Shown here piece by piece: positions 26,764 to 34,415 of a stretch of 64,000 bases of DNA. A program made the position numbers and the translations under genes. Below the pieces are notes generated by a model. The model made no database searches. It had not been told where the DNA came from and saw only the letters and a program-made list of their open reading frames with translations. Origin of the DNA: Nocardia acididurans (GTDB taxonomy: Bacteria; Actinomycetota; Actinomycetes; Mycobacteriales; Mycobacteriaceae). The stretch lies in assembly GCF_016741815.1 (NCBI RefSeq), contig NZ_JAERRJ010000005.1, positions 62,001-126,000 of the forward strand, in the 5' to 3' direction. Within the stretch, counting starts at the first letter, position 1; every line of letters begins with the position of its first letter.

Positions 26764-27771
26764 TCAACGCTGCAGACCCCAGGCCGCGCCGCGAGGCAAT
26801 CCGGGAGCATCCACGCGCGGGGCGGCGTCACCGTAGGCGCGGGCGGCGTCGTCGTAGTTGGCGATGAAATCGCTGGGGAAGCCGAGTTCGAAGGGCGCCG
26901 ACTCCTCGAGGGTGCGCACCGCCTCCGTGGGCAGCACCAGATCCAGCGCGTCCAGGTTCACCCGCAACTGCTCGGCGCTGCTCACTCCGACGATGGGAAG
27001 CACCGCCGCGGACCGGTGCCGCGTCCACGCCAGCGCGACATGTGCTGCGGGAACACCCAATTCGTCCGCCACCTTCGCCACGGCCGTGGCGGCGGCCCGC
27101 TGCCGCGCGCTGAATTGCGCCGGATCGGTCCGCTGCCCCGCCGCTCCGGTCAGTACCCCCTGGCCGAGTGGAGCCCACGCGGTCACGCTCATCCCGAACG
27201 CCTCCGCCATGGGCAGCAGTTCCCGCTCGATATCGCGCCACAGCAGGTTGTACGGCACCTGCACCGCCGCGAACGGCGTCCGATCCCGCAGTTGCGCAAA
27301 GGTATTCGCCCGCGCCACCACCCACGCGGGGGCATCCGAGATCCCGATGTGCAGCACCTTCCCCGACCGCACCACATCATCGAGGGCCCGCATGGTCTCC
27401 TCGATCGGGGTCAGCCGATCCCAGATGTGCACCCAGTACACATCGATGTAGTCGGTCCGCAGCCGCCGCAAACTGTTCTCCAGCGACAGCACCAGGTTCT
27501 TCCGATGATTCCCCGCCGCGTTCAGATCGCTCGGATCCCGGCTCAGCGTGTACTTGGTCCCGATGACGAACCGATCCCGCCGGGTCAGCACCTCCCCCAG
27601 CAGCTCCTCACTGTTCCCGTACGCCGTGGCCGTATCGACGAAGTTCCCGCCCGCCTCCGCGAAAACACCGAGCACCCGCCGATACTCGTCCACCTCCCGC
27701 AGGGCCATGGTCCCCAGCACCACTTCCGAAACCCGCAGCCCGGTCTGTCCGAAGAGTCGGTATCGCATCAT
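26764..27771 (-). CDS. Aldo/keto reductase
   Basis: 336-aa NADPH-dependent AKR barrel. The start MMRYRLFGQTGLRVSEVVLG is family-typical. Catalytic residues are visible as FVDTATAYGNSEELLGEVL (D, Y), VIGTKYTLS (K) and YWVHIWD (H). The C-terminal cofactor region includes VALAWTRHRSAAVLPIVGVS. The substrate is unknown. ATG 27771 and 27768 are adjacent alternatives. It lies downstream of pcrA on the same strand, separated by 149 bp with a repeat. Confidence 0.9.
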   Translation of the reverse strand: MMRYRLFGQTGLRVSEVVLGTMALREVDEYRRVLGVFAEAGGNFVDTATAYGNSEELLGEVLTRRDRFVIGTKYTLSRDPSDLNAAGNHRKNLVLSLENSLRRLRTDYIDVYWVHIWDRLTPIEETMRALDDVVRSGKVLHIGISDAPAWVVARANTFAQLRDRTPFAAVQVPYNLLWRDIERELLPMAEAFGMSVTAWAPLGQGVLTGAAGQRTDPAQFSARQRAAATAVAKVADELGVPAAHVALAWTRHRSAAVLPIVGVSSAEQLRVNLDALDLVLPTEAVRTLEESAPFELGFPSDFIANYDDAARAYGDAAPRVDAPGLPRGAAWGLQR

Positions 27772-27861
27772 GCGCCCAGTCTTCGACACCCACCCCGCCC
27801 TAGACAGCCCCTGACAGGGCTACCCTCGGCAGCCCCTCCGCGCTGACACAGCCCCAGCGTC

Positions 27862-27890
27862 CCTGGGGGTTCGGGGGCGAAGCCCCTGAG
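27862..27890 (-). repeat. 29-bp dispersed repeat, copy 2
   Basis: Identical, on the minus strand, to 11430-11458. It lies 31 bp beyond the pcrA stop and could terminate pcrA transcription through its GGGGC-TTC-GCCCC hairpin. Confidence 0.8.
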
Positions 27891-27920
27891 ACCCCAGAGA
27901 GTCGGGTACCCACACGGTGG

Positions 27921-30374
27921 CTAGAGCTTGGTGAGCGGGCTGTGCTGGGGCATGAGGCGGATCTTGCCGGCGGTGCCGAAGTCGATGGTGGCGGTGGCGA
28001 GTTGGCCGAAGCCTTCGGCGGCGATGACGCGGCCGAGGCCGTACTTGTCGTGGCTGACTCGATCGCCCACGGCCAGAACGAGAGTGGAGTTGCTGCGTTT
28101 GGCGGCGGTGGGCGCGGGGCGGCGGTCGCCGCGGTCGCGGATGCCGGGGCGGGGCTCGTTCCAGCCGTCGCCGCGGGTCCAATCGCGTTCGAAGCCTTCG
28201 TCTTCGCCGCGGCGGCGGCCGAAACCCCGCTGGGCGGAGACGGGTTCGAGGCGACGCCAGTCCATGAGGTGGCCGGGGATCTCGGCGAGGAAGCGGGATT
28301 CGGGGTTGGAGACGGGCTGCCCCCAGCCGGAGCGCACGACGGCACGGGTCAGGTAGAGGCGTTTGCGGGCGCGAGTGATGCCCACGTAGGCGAGGCGGCG
28401 TTCCTCGGCGAGTTCGGTGGGGTCGCCGAGGGCCCGCATATGCGGGAACTGGCCGTCCTCCCAGCCGGTGACGAAGACGACCGGGAATTCCAGCCCCTTG
28501 GCGGTGTGCAGGGTCATCATGGTGACCACGCCGGTGCCCTCGTCCGGGATCTGGTCGGAGTCGGCGACCAGGGACACCCGCTCCAGGAAGGCGGCCAGCG
28601 AGCCGGGATCGGGTTCGCCCTCCCCGGCTTCGGGCACGAGCCCCTCGGCCCGCGCGGCCTCGATATTGTTGCGCGCCTCGGAGCTGAATTCCCGTGCCAC
28701 GCTGACCAATTCGTTGAGGTTGTCGAGCCGCGCCCCGTCCTGCGGGTCGTCGGAGGCCTCCAGTTCGGCCCGGTACCCGGTGCGATCGAGCACCGACTCC
28801 ACCACATTGCCGACATCCGGGAAGTCCATGTCCTCCTGCACCCCGGCGGCGCGGATCTCGTCGAGCAGCTCGAGGAAGCCGGTGATGGCCCGCTGCGAGC
28901 GCGTGTTGAGCAGCGCCACCTTGCCGTCGGCGGCGTCCCGAAGGGCTTGCGCGAAGCCGATATTGCGCTGTTCGGCGTGTACGGCCACGCACGCTTCGGC
29001 GCGATCGCCGATGCCCCGGCGCGGGGTGTTGAGGATGCGTCGCAGCGATACCGCGTCGTCCGGATTCTCCAGCACCCGCAGGTAGGCAACGATATCGCGC
29101 ACCTCCTTGCGCTCGTAGAACCGGACGCCGCCGACGACCTTGTACGGCAACCCCATGCGGATGAAGATCTCTTCCAGCGCCCGGGAGTTGTTGTTGGTGC
29201 GGTAGAAGACGGCGACGTCGTTGTAGTTGGCGTCGCCCTGATCGACCAGCCGGTCGATTTCGCGCGCCACGAACGAGGCTTCGTCGTGCTCGTTGTCGGC
29301 CACGTATCCGACGATCAGATCGCCGTCGCCCTGATCGGTCCACAGTTTCTTCTCGCGCCGGTTCTCGTTGCGCGCGATGACCGCGTTGGCGGCCGCCAGA
29401 ATGTGCTGGGTGGACCGGTAGTTCTGTTCCAGCAGAATGGTTTCCGCGTCGGGGAAGTCGCGTTCGAACTCCTCGATATTGCGGATGGTCGCGCCGCGGA
29501 AGGCGTAGATGGACTGGTCGGCGTCGCCCACCACGCACAGTTCGCTGGGCGCGACTCGATCCGAGGTGTCCCCGTCCGGGCGCCAGCCGCCGTCCTCGTC
29601 CCATTCGCCCCGGTGATGTCCGACGAGTTCGCGGACGAGGATGTACTGCGCGTGGTTGGTGTCCTGGTATTCGTCGACCAGTACGTGCCGGAACCGCCGC
29701 CGGTAGTACTCGGCCACCTGCGGATGCCGTTGCAGCAGTGCGACGGTCTCGCCGATCAGGTCGTCGAAGTCGAGTGCGTTGGCCGCGCGCAGCCGCCGCT
29801 GGTATTCGTCGTAGACCTTGGCGACGAGTCGCGGCAGTTCGGTGTCCTCGGTCTCGGCGTCGGCGGCGGCCTGTTCCGGATCGATGAGCTCGTTCTTCAG
29901 ATTGGAGATGGCGGTGGCGAGCAGTCGGGGCGTGTACTTCTTCGGGTCGACGTCGAGGTCGCGGCTGATCATGGCGAGCAGGCGTCGCGAGTCGTCGGCG
30001 TCGTAGATGGAGAAGTTCGTATTGAGCCCCGCCACCAGCGAGGCCTGCGTCCGCAGAATCCGCACGCAGGTGGAGTGGAAGGTGGACACCCACATGCTGG
30101 CCGCACGCGGACCGACCAGTCCGCTGACGCGCTCGCGCATCTCGGCGGCGGCCTTGTTGGTGAACGTGATGGCGAGGATCTCGCCGGGCCGCACGCCGCG
30201 GGCGGCGAGTAGGTAGGCGATGCGCCGGGTCAGCACGGCTGTTTTCCCGGATCCGGCTCCGGCCACGATCAGCAGCGGGGTGCCGGTGTGCATCACCGCG
30301 GCGCGCTGTTGTGGATTCAGCCCTTCGAGCAAGTGCTCGGTCTTCTGCTCGTCCTGTGCCACCGTCGTGTTCAT
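27921..30374 (-). CDS. pcrA: ATP-dependent DNA helicase PcrA/UvrD
   Basis: 817-aa SF1A 3'-5' helicase for repair and replication restart. Q-motif LNPQQRAAV; Walker A AGAGSGKT (about 38-45); motif Ia TFTNKAAAEMRERV; motif II VLVDEYQDTNHAQY; motif III VGDADQSIYAFRGA; motif IV YRSTQHIL; motif V TMMTLHTAKGLEFP; motif VI EERRLAYVGITRARK. The C-terminal RNAP-interacting Tudor-like segment ends AAEGFGQLATATIDFGTAG. All motifs are intact and length is normal. Confidence 0.97.
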   Translation of the reverse strand: MNTTVAQDEQKTEHLLEGLNPQQRAAVMHTGTPLLIVAGAGSGKTAVLTRRIAYLLAARGVRPGEILAITFTNKAAAEMRERVSGLVGPRAASMWVSTFHSTCVRILRTQASLVAGLNTNFSIYDADDSRRLLAMISRDLDVDPKKYTPRLLATAISNLKNELIDPEQAAADAETEDTELPRLVAKVYDEYQRRLRAANALDFDDLIGETVALLQRHPQVAEYYRRRFRHVLVDEYQDTNHAQYILVRELVGHHRGEWDEDGGWRPDGDTSDRVAPSELCVVGDADQSIYAFRGATIRNIEEFERDFPDAETILLEQNYRSTQHILAAANAVIARNENRREKKLWTDQGDGDLIVGYVADNEHDEASFVAREIDRLVDQGDANYNDVAVFYRTNNNSRALEEIFIRMGLPYKVVGGVRFYERKEVRDIVAYLRVLENPDDAVSLRRILNTPRRGIGDRAEACVAVHAEQRNIGFAQALRDAADGKVALLNTRSQRAITGFLELLDEIRAAGVQEDMDFPDVGNVVESVLDRTGYRAELEASDDPQDGARLDNLNELVSVAREFSSEARNNIEAARAEGLVPEAGEGEPDPGSLAAFLERVSLVADSDQIPDEGTGVVTMMTLHTAKGLEFPVVFVTGWEDGQFPHMRALGDPTELAEERRLAYVGITRARKRLYLTRAVVRSGWGQPVSNPESRFLAEIPGHLMDWRRLEPVSAQRGFGRRRGEDEGFERDWTRGDGWNEPRPGIRDRGDRRPAPTAAKRSNSTLVLAVGDRVSHDKYGLGRVIAAEGFGQLATATIDFGTAGKIRLMPQHSPLTKL

Positions 30375-30498
30375 CGCCCATCCACGCTACCGGCGGCCAC
30401 CGACAGGGATACAGTCCGCCGCTCGACGCGTCCGATTAGTGCCGGTCCGGCGAACATTCGGTGAACTTCGCGGGGGTGGAAACTCAGGAGATTCACAA
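30375..30498. promoter_or_regulatory. Divergent pcrA / chorismate mutase promoter region
   Basis: Gene-free stretch that must hold both promoters. No palindromic operator stands out. AGGAG at 30486-30490 serves the small ORF at 30499. Confidence 0.4.
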
Positions 30499-30690
30499 AT
30501 GAACACGTTTTGGTTTGCCAGCGGCGCGTGGCAGACTTGGCCCCATGACCGGCGCTGGTGGATACACGTTGCTCCGCAGCGCGCCCCCGGGGGGACAATG
30601 AAGGCCGAACAGGTCTTTTTCTTGGTGAAGAACCGATCGGTAACAGGTCGGCTCCGTATGCCGATCGACGTTCTGGACCACGAGGAGTGA
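30499..30690 (+). CDS. Possible Trp-rich 63-aa small ORF before chorismate mutase
   Basis: Open frame from ATG 30499 with AGGAG 8 nt upstream, ending 4 nt before the chorismate mutase ATG. Its first 21 residues contain five Trp and two Phe (MNTFWFASGAWQTWPHDRRW, then W). This looks like an attenuator leader peptide placed before an aromatic-pathway gene. Against it: about a quarter of third positions are A/T, more than in neighbouring genes, and no convincing terminator/antiterminator pair follows, only a 7-bp repeat CGATCGG/CCGATCG (30634-30667). Confidence 0.3.
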   Translation: MNTFWFASGAWQTWPHDRRWWIHVAPQRAPGGTMKAEQVFFLVKNRSVTGRLRMPIDVLDHEE

Positions 30691-30694
30691 AAGA

Positions 30695-31000
30695 ATGAGC
30701 ATCTCGACGACGGGACAATCCGAGCCTGCGACCGGGTCGGACTCCGCCCTCCCCTCCGAGGCGGAGATCGAGAAGCTGCGCAAGGAGATCGACAAACTCG
30801 ATGCCGAGATCCTCGCCGCGATCAAACGCCGCACGGAGGTCTCCCGCATCATCGGGCGGACCCGCATGGCCAACGGCGGCCCGAAGCTGGTGCATTCGCG
30901 CGAGATGAAGGTGCTCGAGCGCTTCAGCGAACTGGGCCAGGAGGGTCACACCCTCGCCATGCTGCTGCTGCGCCTGGGCCGCGGACGACTCGGCCACTAG
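30695..31000 (+). CDS. Chorismate mutase, AroQ type
   Basis: 101-aa monofunctional AroQ-delta-type chorismate mutase (chorismate to prephenate, for Phe/Tyr). The helix LRKEIDKLDAEILAAIKRRT carries the first catalytic Arg, and EVSRIIGRTRMANGG and LVHSREMKVLERF supply the others. The homologue in M. tuberculosis (Rv0948c) is active only with DAHP synthase and also lies beside uvrD/pcrA. GGAG stands 8 nt before ATG 30695. Confidence 0.92.
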   Translation: MSISTTGQSEPATGSDSALPSEAEIEKLRKEIDKLDAEILAAIKRRTEVSRIIGRTRMANGGPKLVHSREMKVLERFSELGQEGHTLAMLLLRLGRGRLGH

Positions 31001-31129
31001 CCGGTTGTTAACGCCGGGCCGCGCGCCCGGGATACATACGCGGAATCACCGCGCGCCCCCGATTCACCGAGCGGCTGCCGGTCCCACAGACCACGCCTTA
31101 CCCGTGCGAGCGAGTGAGGCCTCCCCAGG

Positions 31130-31159
31130 CCGCCCCGGGTGTCCATACCCCCGGGGCGG
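31130..31159. terminator. Terminator, chorismate mutase / aldehyde dehydrogenase
   Basis: 10-bp stem CCGCCCCGGG / CCCGGGGCGG with a 10-nt loop, followed by TTCTT on the plus side, between convergent genes. Confidence 0.75.
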
Positions 31160-31175
31160 TTCTTCGTCTCCGTGA

Positions 31176-32627
31176 TCAGGGCAGGGCGATGTACTTGGTG
31201 TCGAGGTATTCCTCGATGCCTTCGAAACCGCCCTCGCGGCCGAAGCCGGATTCCTTGACGCCGCCGAACGGCGCGGCCGGGTCGGAGATGACGCCGCGGT
31301 TGACGCCGACCATGCCGGTCTCGAGGCCCTCCGCCACGCGCAGGGCGCGGTCGAGACTCCTGGTGTACACGTAGGCGACCAGGCCGAATTCGGTGTTGTT
31401 GGCGGCGGCGAGGCCCTGTTCCTCGGTGTCGAAGCCGACGATCGGGGCTACCGGGCCGAAGACTTCCTCCCGCAGGATGCGGGCCTGGGCGGGGATGTCG
31501 GTGAGGACGGTGGCCGGATAGAACCAGCCGGGACCGCCGGGAGCCTTGCCGCCCAACGCGATCTGCGCGCCCGCGGACACGGCGTCGTCGACGAGATCGG
31601 TGACGGTGCCGAGTTGGTCGGAGTTGATGAGCGGGCCGAGGGTGGTCGACGGGTCGGTGCCGTCGCCGAGCTTGTAGTCGGCCATGGCCGCAACGAGTTT
31701 GTCGGTGAATTCCTGGCGAACGGAATTCTGCACATGGAAACGGTTTGCCGCCGTGCATGCTTCGCCGCCGTTGCGCAGTTTGGCCAGCACCGCGCCCTGC
31801 ACCGCCGCGTCGATGTCGGCGTCGTCGAAGACCACGAAGGGCGCGTTGCCGCCGAGTTCCATGGAGGTGCGCAGCAGGCCGTGCGCGGAGGATTCGACGA
31901 GCTTCTTGCCGACCGGGGTGGAGCCGGTGAAGGTGAGCTTGCGCAGCCGCGGATCGGTCAGCAGCGGCGCGGTGACGGCGCTGGAACGGCTCGTGGTGAT
32001 GACCGAGAGCACCCCGTCGGGCAGACCCGCCTGCGCGCACAGCTGGGCGAGCAGCAGCATCGTCAGCGGCGTCTCCCCGGCCGGCTTGACGATCATGGTG
32101 CAGCCGGCCGCCAGCGCGGGCCCGATCTTGCGGGTACCCATGGCGAGCGGGAAGTTCCACGGCGTGATGGCCAGGCACGGCCCGACGGGCTGCTTGTGCA
32201 CGAGGATCCGCCCGGTGCCCGCGGGCGCGGGCTGATACCGCCCGTGGATGCGCACGGCCTCCTCGCTGAACCAGCGGAAGAACTCCGCCCCGTACTTCAC
32301 CTCGTTGCGGGACTCCCCCAGCGCCTTGCCCATTTCCAGGGTCATCAGCAGCGCGAATTCCTCGGCACGGGCGGTGATGGCCTCGAAGACCGCGCGCAGG
32401 ATCTCCCCGCGCTGCCGAGCCGGGGTGGCGGCCCATTCGGCCTGCACCGCCGCGGCCGCGTCGAGCGCGCGCACCGCGTCCTCGGGTGTGGCGTCGGCGA
32501 CATTCGCGATGACCTCGCCGGTCGCGGGATTGTGCACGGGGAAGGTGGCTCCGCCACTGGCGTCCACGGGACCGCCGATCCAGAGCTTGGTGGGAACGGA
32601 TTCGAGGACTTCGCGTTCTGTCGCCAT
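31176..32627 (-). CDS. gabD: NAD(P)-dependent succinate-semialdehyde dehydrogenase
   Basis: 483-aa aldehyde dehydrogenase of the GabD type. ITPWNFPLAMGTRKIGPALA, the catalytic Glu in MELGGNAPFVVFDDAD, the nucleophile Cys in NGGEACTAANR (about 287), and EEVFGPVAPIVGF are all present. It oxidises succinate semialdehyde to succinate, closing the GABA shunt, which fits with sucCD in this region though it is not linked. Substrate preference is inferred from family resemblance. Confidence 0.9.
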   Translation of the reverse strand: MATEREVLESVPTKLWIGGPVDASGGATFPVHNPATGEVIANVADATPEDAVRALDAAAAVQAEWAATPARQRGEILRAVFEAITARAEEFALLMTLEMGKALGESRNEVKYGAEFFRWFSEEAVRIHGRYQPAPAGTGRILVHKQPVGPCLAITPWNFPLAMGTRKIGPALAAGCTMIVKPAGETPLTMLLLAQLCAQAGLPDGVLSVITTSRSSAVTAPLLTDPRLRKLTFTGSTPVGKKLVESSAHGLLRTSMELGGNAPFVVFDDADIDAAVQGAVLAKLRNGGEACTAANRFHVQNSVRQEFTDKLVAAMADYKLGDGTDPSTTLGPLINSDQLGTVTDLVDDAVSAGAQIALGGKAPGGPGWFYPATVLTDIPAQARILREEVFGPVAPIVGFDTEEQGLAAANNTEFGLVAYVYTRSLDRALRVAEGLETGMVGVNRGVISDPAAPFGGVKESGFGREGGFEGIEEYLDTKYIALP

Positions 32628-32723
32628 ATCGCCAGCCTAGGCCCGAACTAGCACCCCGGGGCTTGCCGCTGGATACCCGGGGTTACCTGCGCGTAGCGGC
32701 GGAGGGTTGTAACCTCGGCGGAC

Positions 32724-34361
32724 GTGAGCAGCGACATCACCGCATCGGCGGCCTGGCGGAAACTGCACGACCACCATTCGGCCATTGCCGGACGGCATCT
32801 GCGTGAGTTCTTCGCCGAGGACCCCGAACGGGGCCGGGAGCTGACGGTGCAGGTCGGTGACCTGCACATCGATTACTCCAAGCACCGCGTCACACGCGAA
32901 ACCCTGGATCTGCTGGTGCAATTGGCGGAGACGGCCGGGGTGGAGCAGCGGCGGGACGCCATGTTCGCGGGCGAGCACATCAACACCTCCGAGAATCGCG
33001 CGGTGGCGCACTGGGCGCTGCGTGAGCCGACGGGTGTGCGCGTGGAGATCGACGGCGCCGACGCCGAGGCCGATGTGCACGAAGTGCTGCGCCGCATGGG
33101 CGAATTCACCGATGCGGTGCGGTCCGGGCAGTGGCGCGGGGCGACCGGTGCGCGCATCACGGCGGTGGTGAACATCGGTATCGGCGGTTCGGATCTGGGT
33201 CCGGCCATGGTGTATCTGGCGCTGCGGCATTACGCCGACGCGGGCATCTCCGCCCGGTTCGTCTCGAATGTCGATCCGGCGGACCTGGTTTCGAAACTCG
33301 ACGGCCTGGATCCGGCGACCACCCTGTTCGTGGTGGCGTCGAAGACCTTCTCCACGCTGGAGACGCTGACCAATGCCACGGCGGCCCGCCGGTGGCTGGT
33401 GGCGGCGCTGGGCGAGGAGGCGGTGGCCAAGCATTTCGTGGCCGTGTCCACGCACGCGGATCGGGTGGCGGCCTTCGGGATCGACACCGCCAACATGTTC
33501 GGCTTCTGGGATTGGGTCGGCGGCCGGTACTCGGTCGATTCGGCCATCGGCCTGTCGGTGATGGCGGTGATCGGCAAGGAGCGTTTCGCCGAGTTCCTGG
33601 CCGGATTCCATGCCGTGGACGAGCATTTCCGCACCCGGCCACTGGCCGAGAACGGTCCGGCGCTGCTGGGCCTGCTCGGCCTCTGGTACTCGAACTTCTT
33701 CGGCGCGGAATCCCGTGCGGTGCTGCCGTATTCGAACGATATGGCGCGCTTCCCGGCGTATCTGCAGCAGTTGACCATGGAGTCCAACGGCAAGTCGGTG
33801 CGCGCGGACGGCACGCCGGTGACCACCTCGACGGGTGAGATCTTCTGGGGCGAGCCGGGAACCAATGGCCAGCACGCCTTTTATCAACTGCTGCACCAGG
33901 GTACGCGGCTGGTGCCCGCCGATTTCATCGGATTCGCCCGTCCCACCGATGATCTGCCGACCCTCGACGGCACCGGCAGCATGCACGACATCCTGATGAG
34001 CAATCTGTTCGCGCAGACGAAGGTGCTGGCCTTCGGCAAGACGGCGGCGGAGATCGCGGCGGAGGGCACGGATCCGAAGATCGTGCCGCACAAGGTGATG
34101 CCCGGTAATCGCCCCTCCACGACGATTCTGGCGCCGCGGTTGACGCCGTCGGTGCTGGGCCAGCTGATCGCCCTCTACGAGCACCAGGTGTTCACCGAGG
34201 GCGCGATCTGGGGCATCGACAGTTTCGACCAGTGGGGCGTGGAGCTGGGCAAGCAGCAGGCGCTCGCGCTGGAGCCGCTGCTCACCTCCACCGAAGCGCC
34301 CGCCTCCCAGGGTGATTCGTCCACCGACGCGCTGATCCACTGGTACCGCGACCACCGCTGA
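32724..34361 (+). CDS. pgi: Glucose-6-phosphate isomerase
   Basis: 545-aa PGI (glucose-6-P to fructose-6-P). Family signatures: [71 protein letters not shown] with the active His/Glu, and the closing [16 protein letters not shown] 32724 is chosen from family length. Complete and normal in length. Confidence 0.97.
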   Translation: MSSDITASAAWRKLHDHHSAIAGRHLREFFAEDPERGRELTVQVGDLHIDYSKHRVTRETLDLLVQLAETAGVEQRRDAMFAGEHINTSENRAVAHWALREPTGVRVEIDGADAEADVHEVLRRMGEFTDAVRSGQWRGATGARITAVVNIGIGGSDLGPAMVYLALRHYADAGISARFVSNVDPADLVSKLDGLDPATTLFVVASKTFSTLETLTNATAARRWLVAALGEEAVAKHFVAVSTHADRVAAFGIDTANMFGFWDWVGGRYSVDSAIGLSVMAVIGKERFAEFLAGFHAVDEHFRTRPLAENGPALLGLLGLWYSNFFGAESRAVLPYSNDMARFPAYLQQLTMESNGKSVRADGTPVTTSTGEIFWGEPGTNGQHAFYQLLHQGTRLVPADFIGFARPTDDLPTLDGTGSMHDILMSNLFAQTKVLAFGKTAAEIAAEGTDPKIVPHKVMPGNRPSTTILAPRLTPSVLGQLIALYEHQVFTEGAIWGIDSFDQWGVELGKQQALALEPLLTSTEAPASQGDSSTDALIHWYRDHR

Positions 34362-34415
34362 TCCGTCGGCCCGGCACGCCACCGGCGGAACGCGCACCTG
34401 CCGCTGGTGTGCGCC

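Noticed and set aside
27820..30381. Second long frame on the same strand as pcrA
   Set aside because: Arg/Pro-rich translation in another phase; pcrA motifs occupy the real frame.
34362..34415. Terminator between pgi and LuxR 1
   Set aside because: The best hairpin (GCGCACC...GGTGTGCGC) has a bulge and no T-tract; too weak to list.
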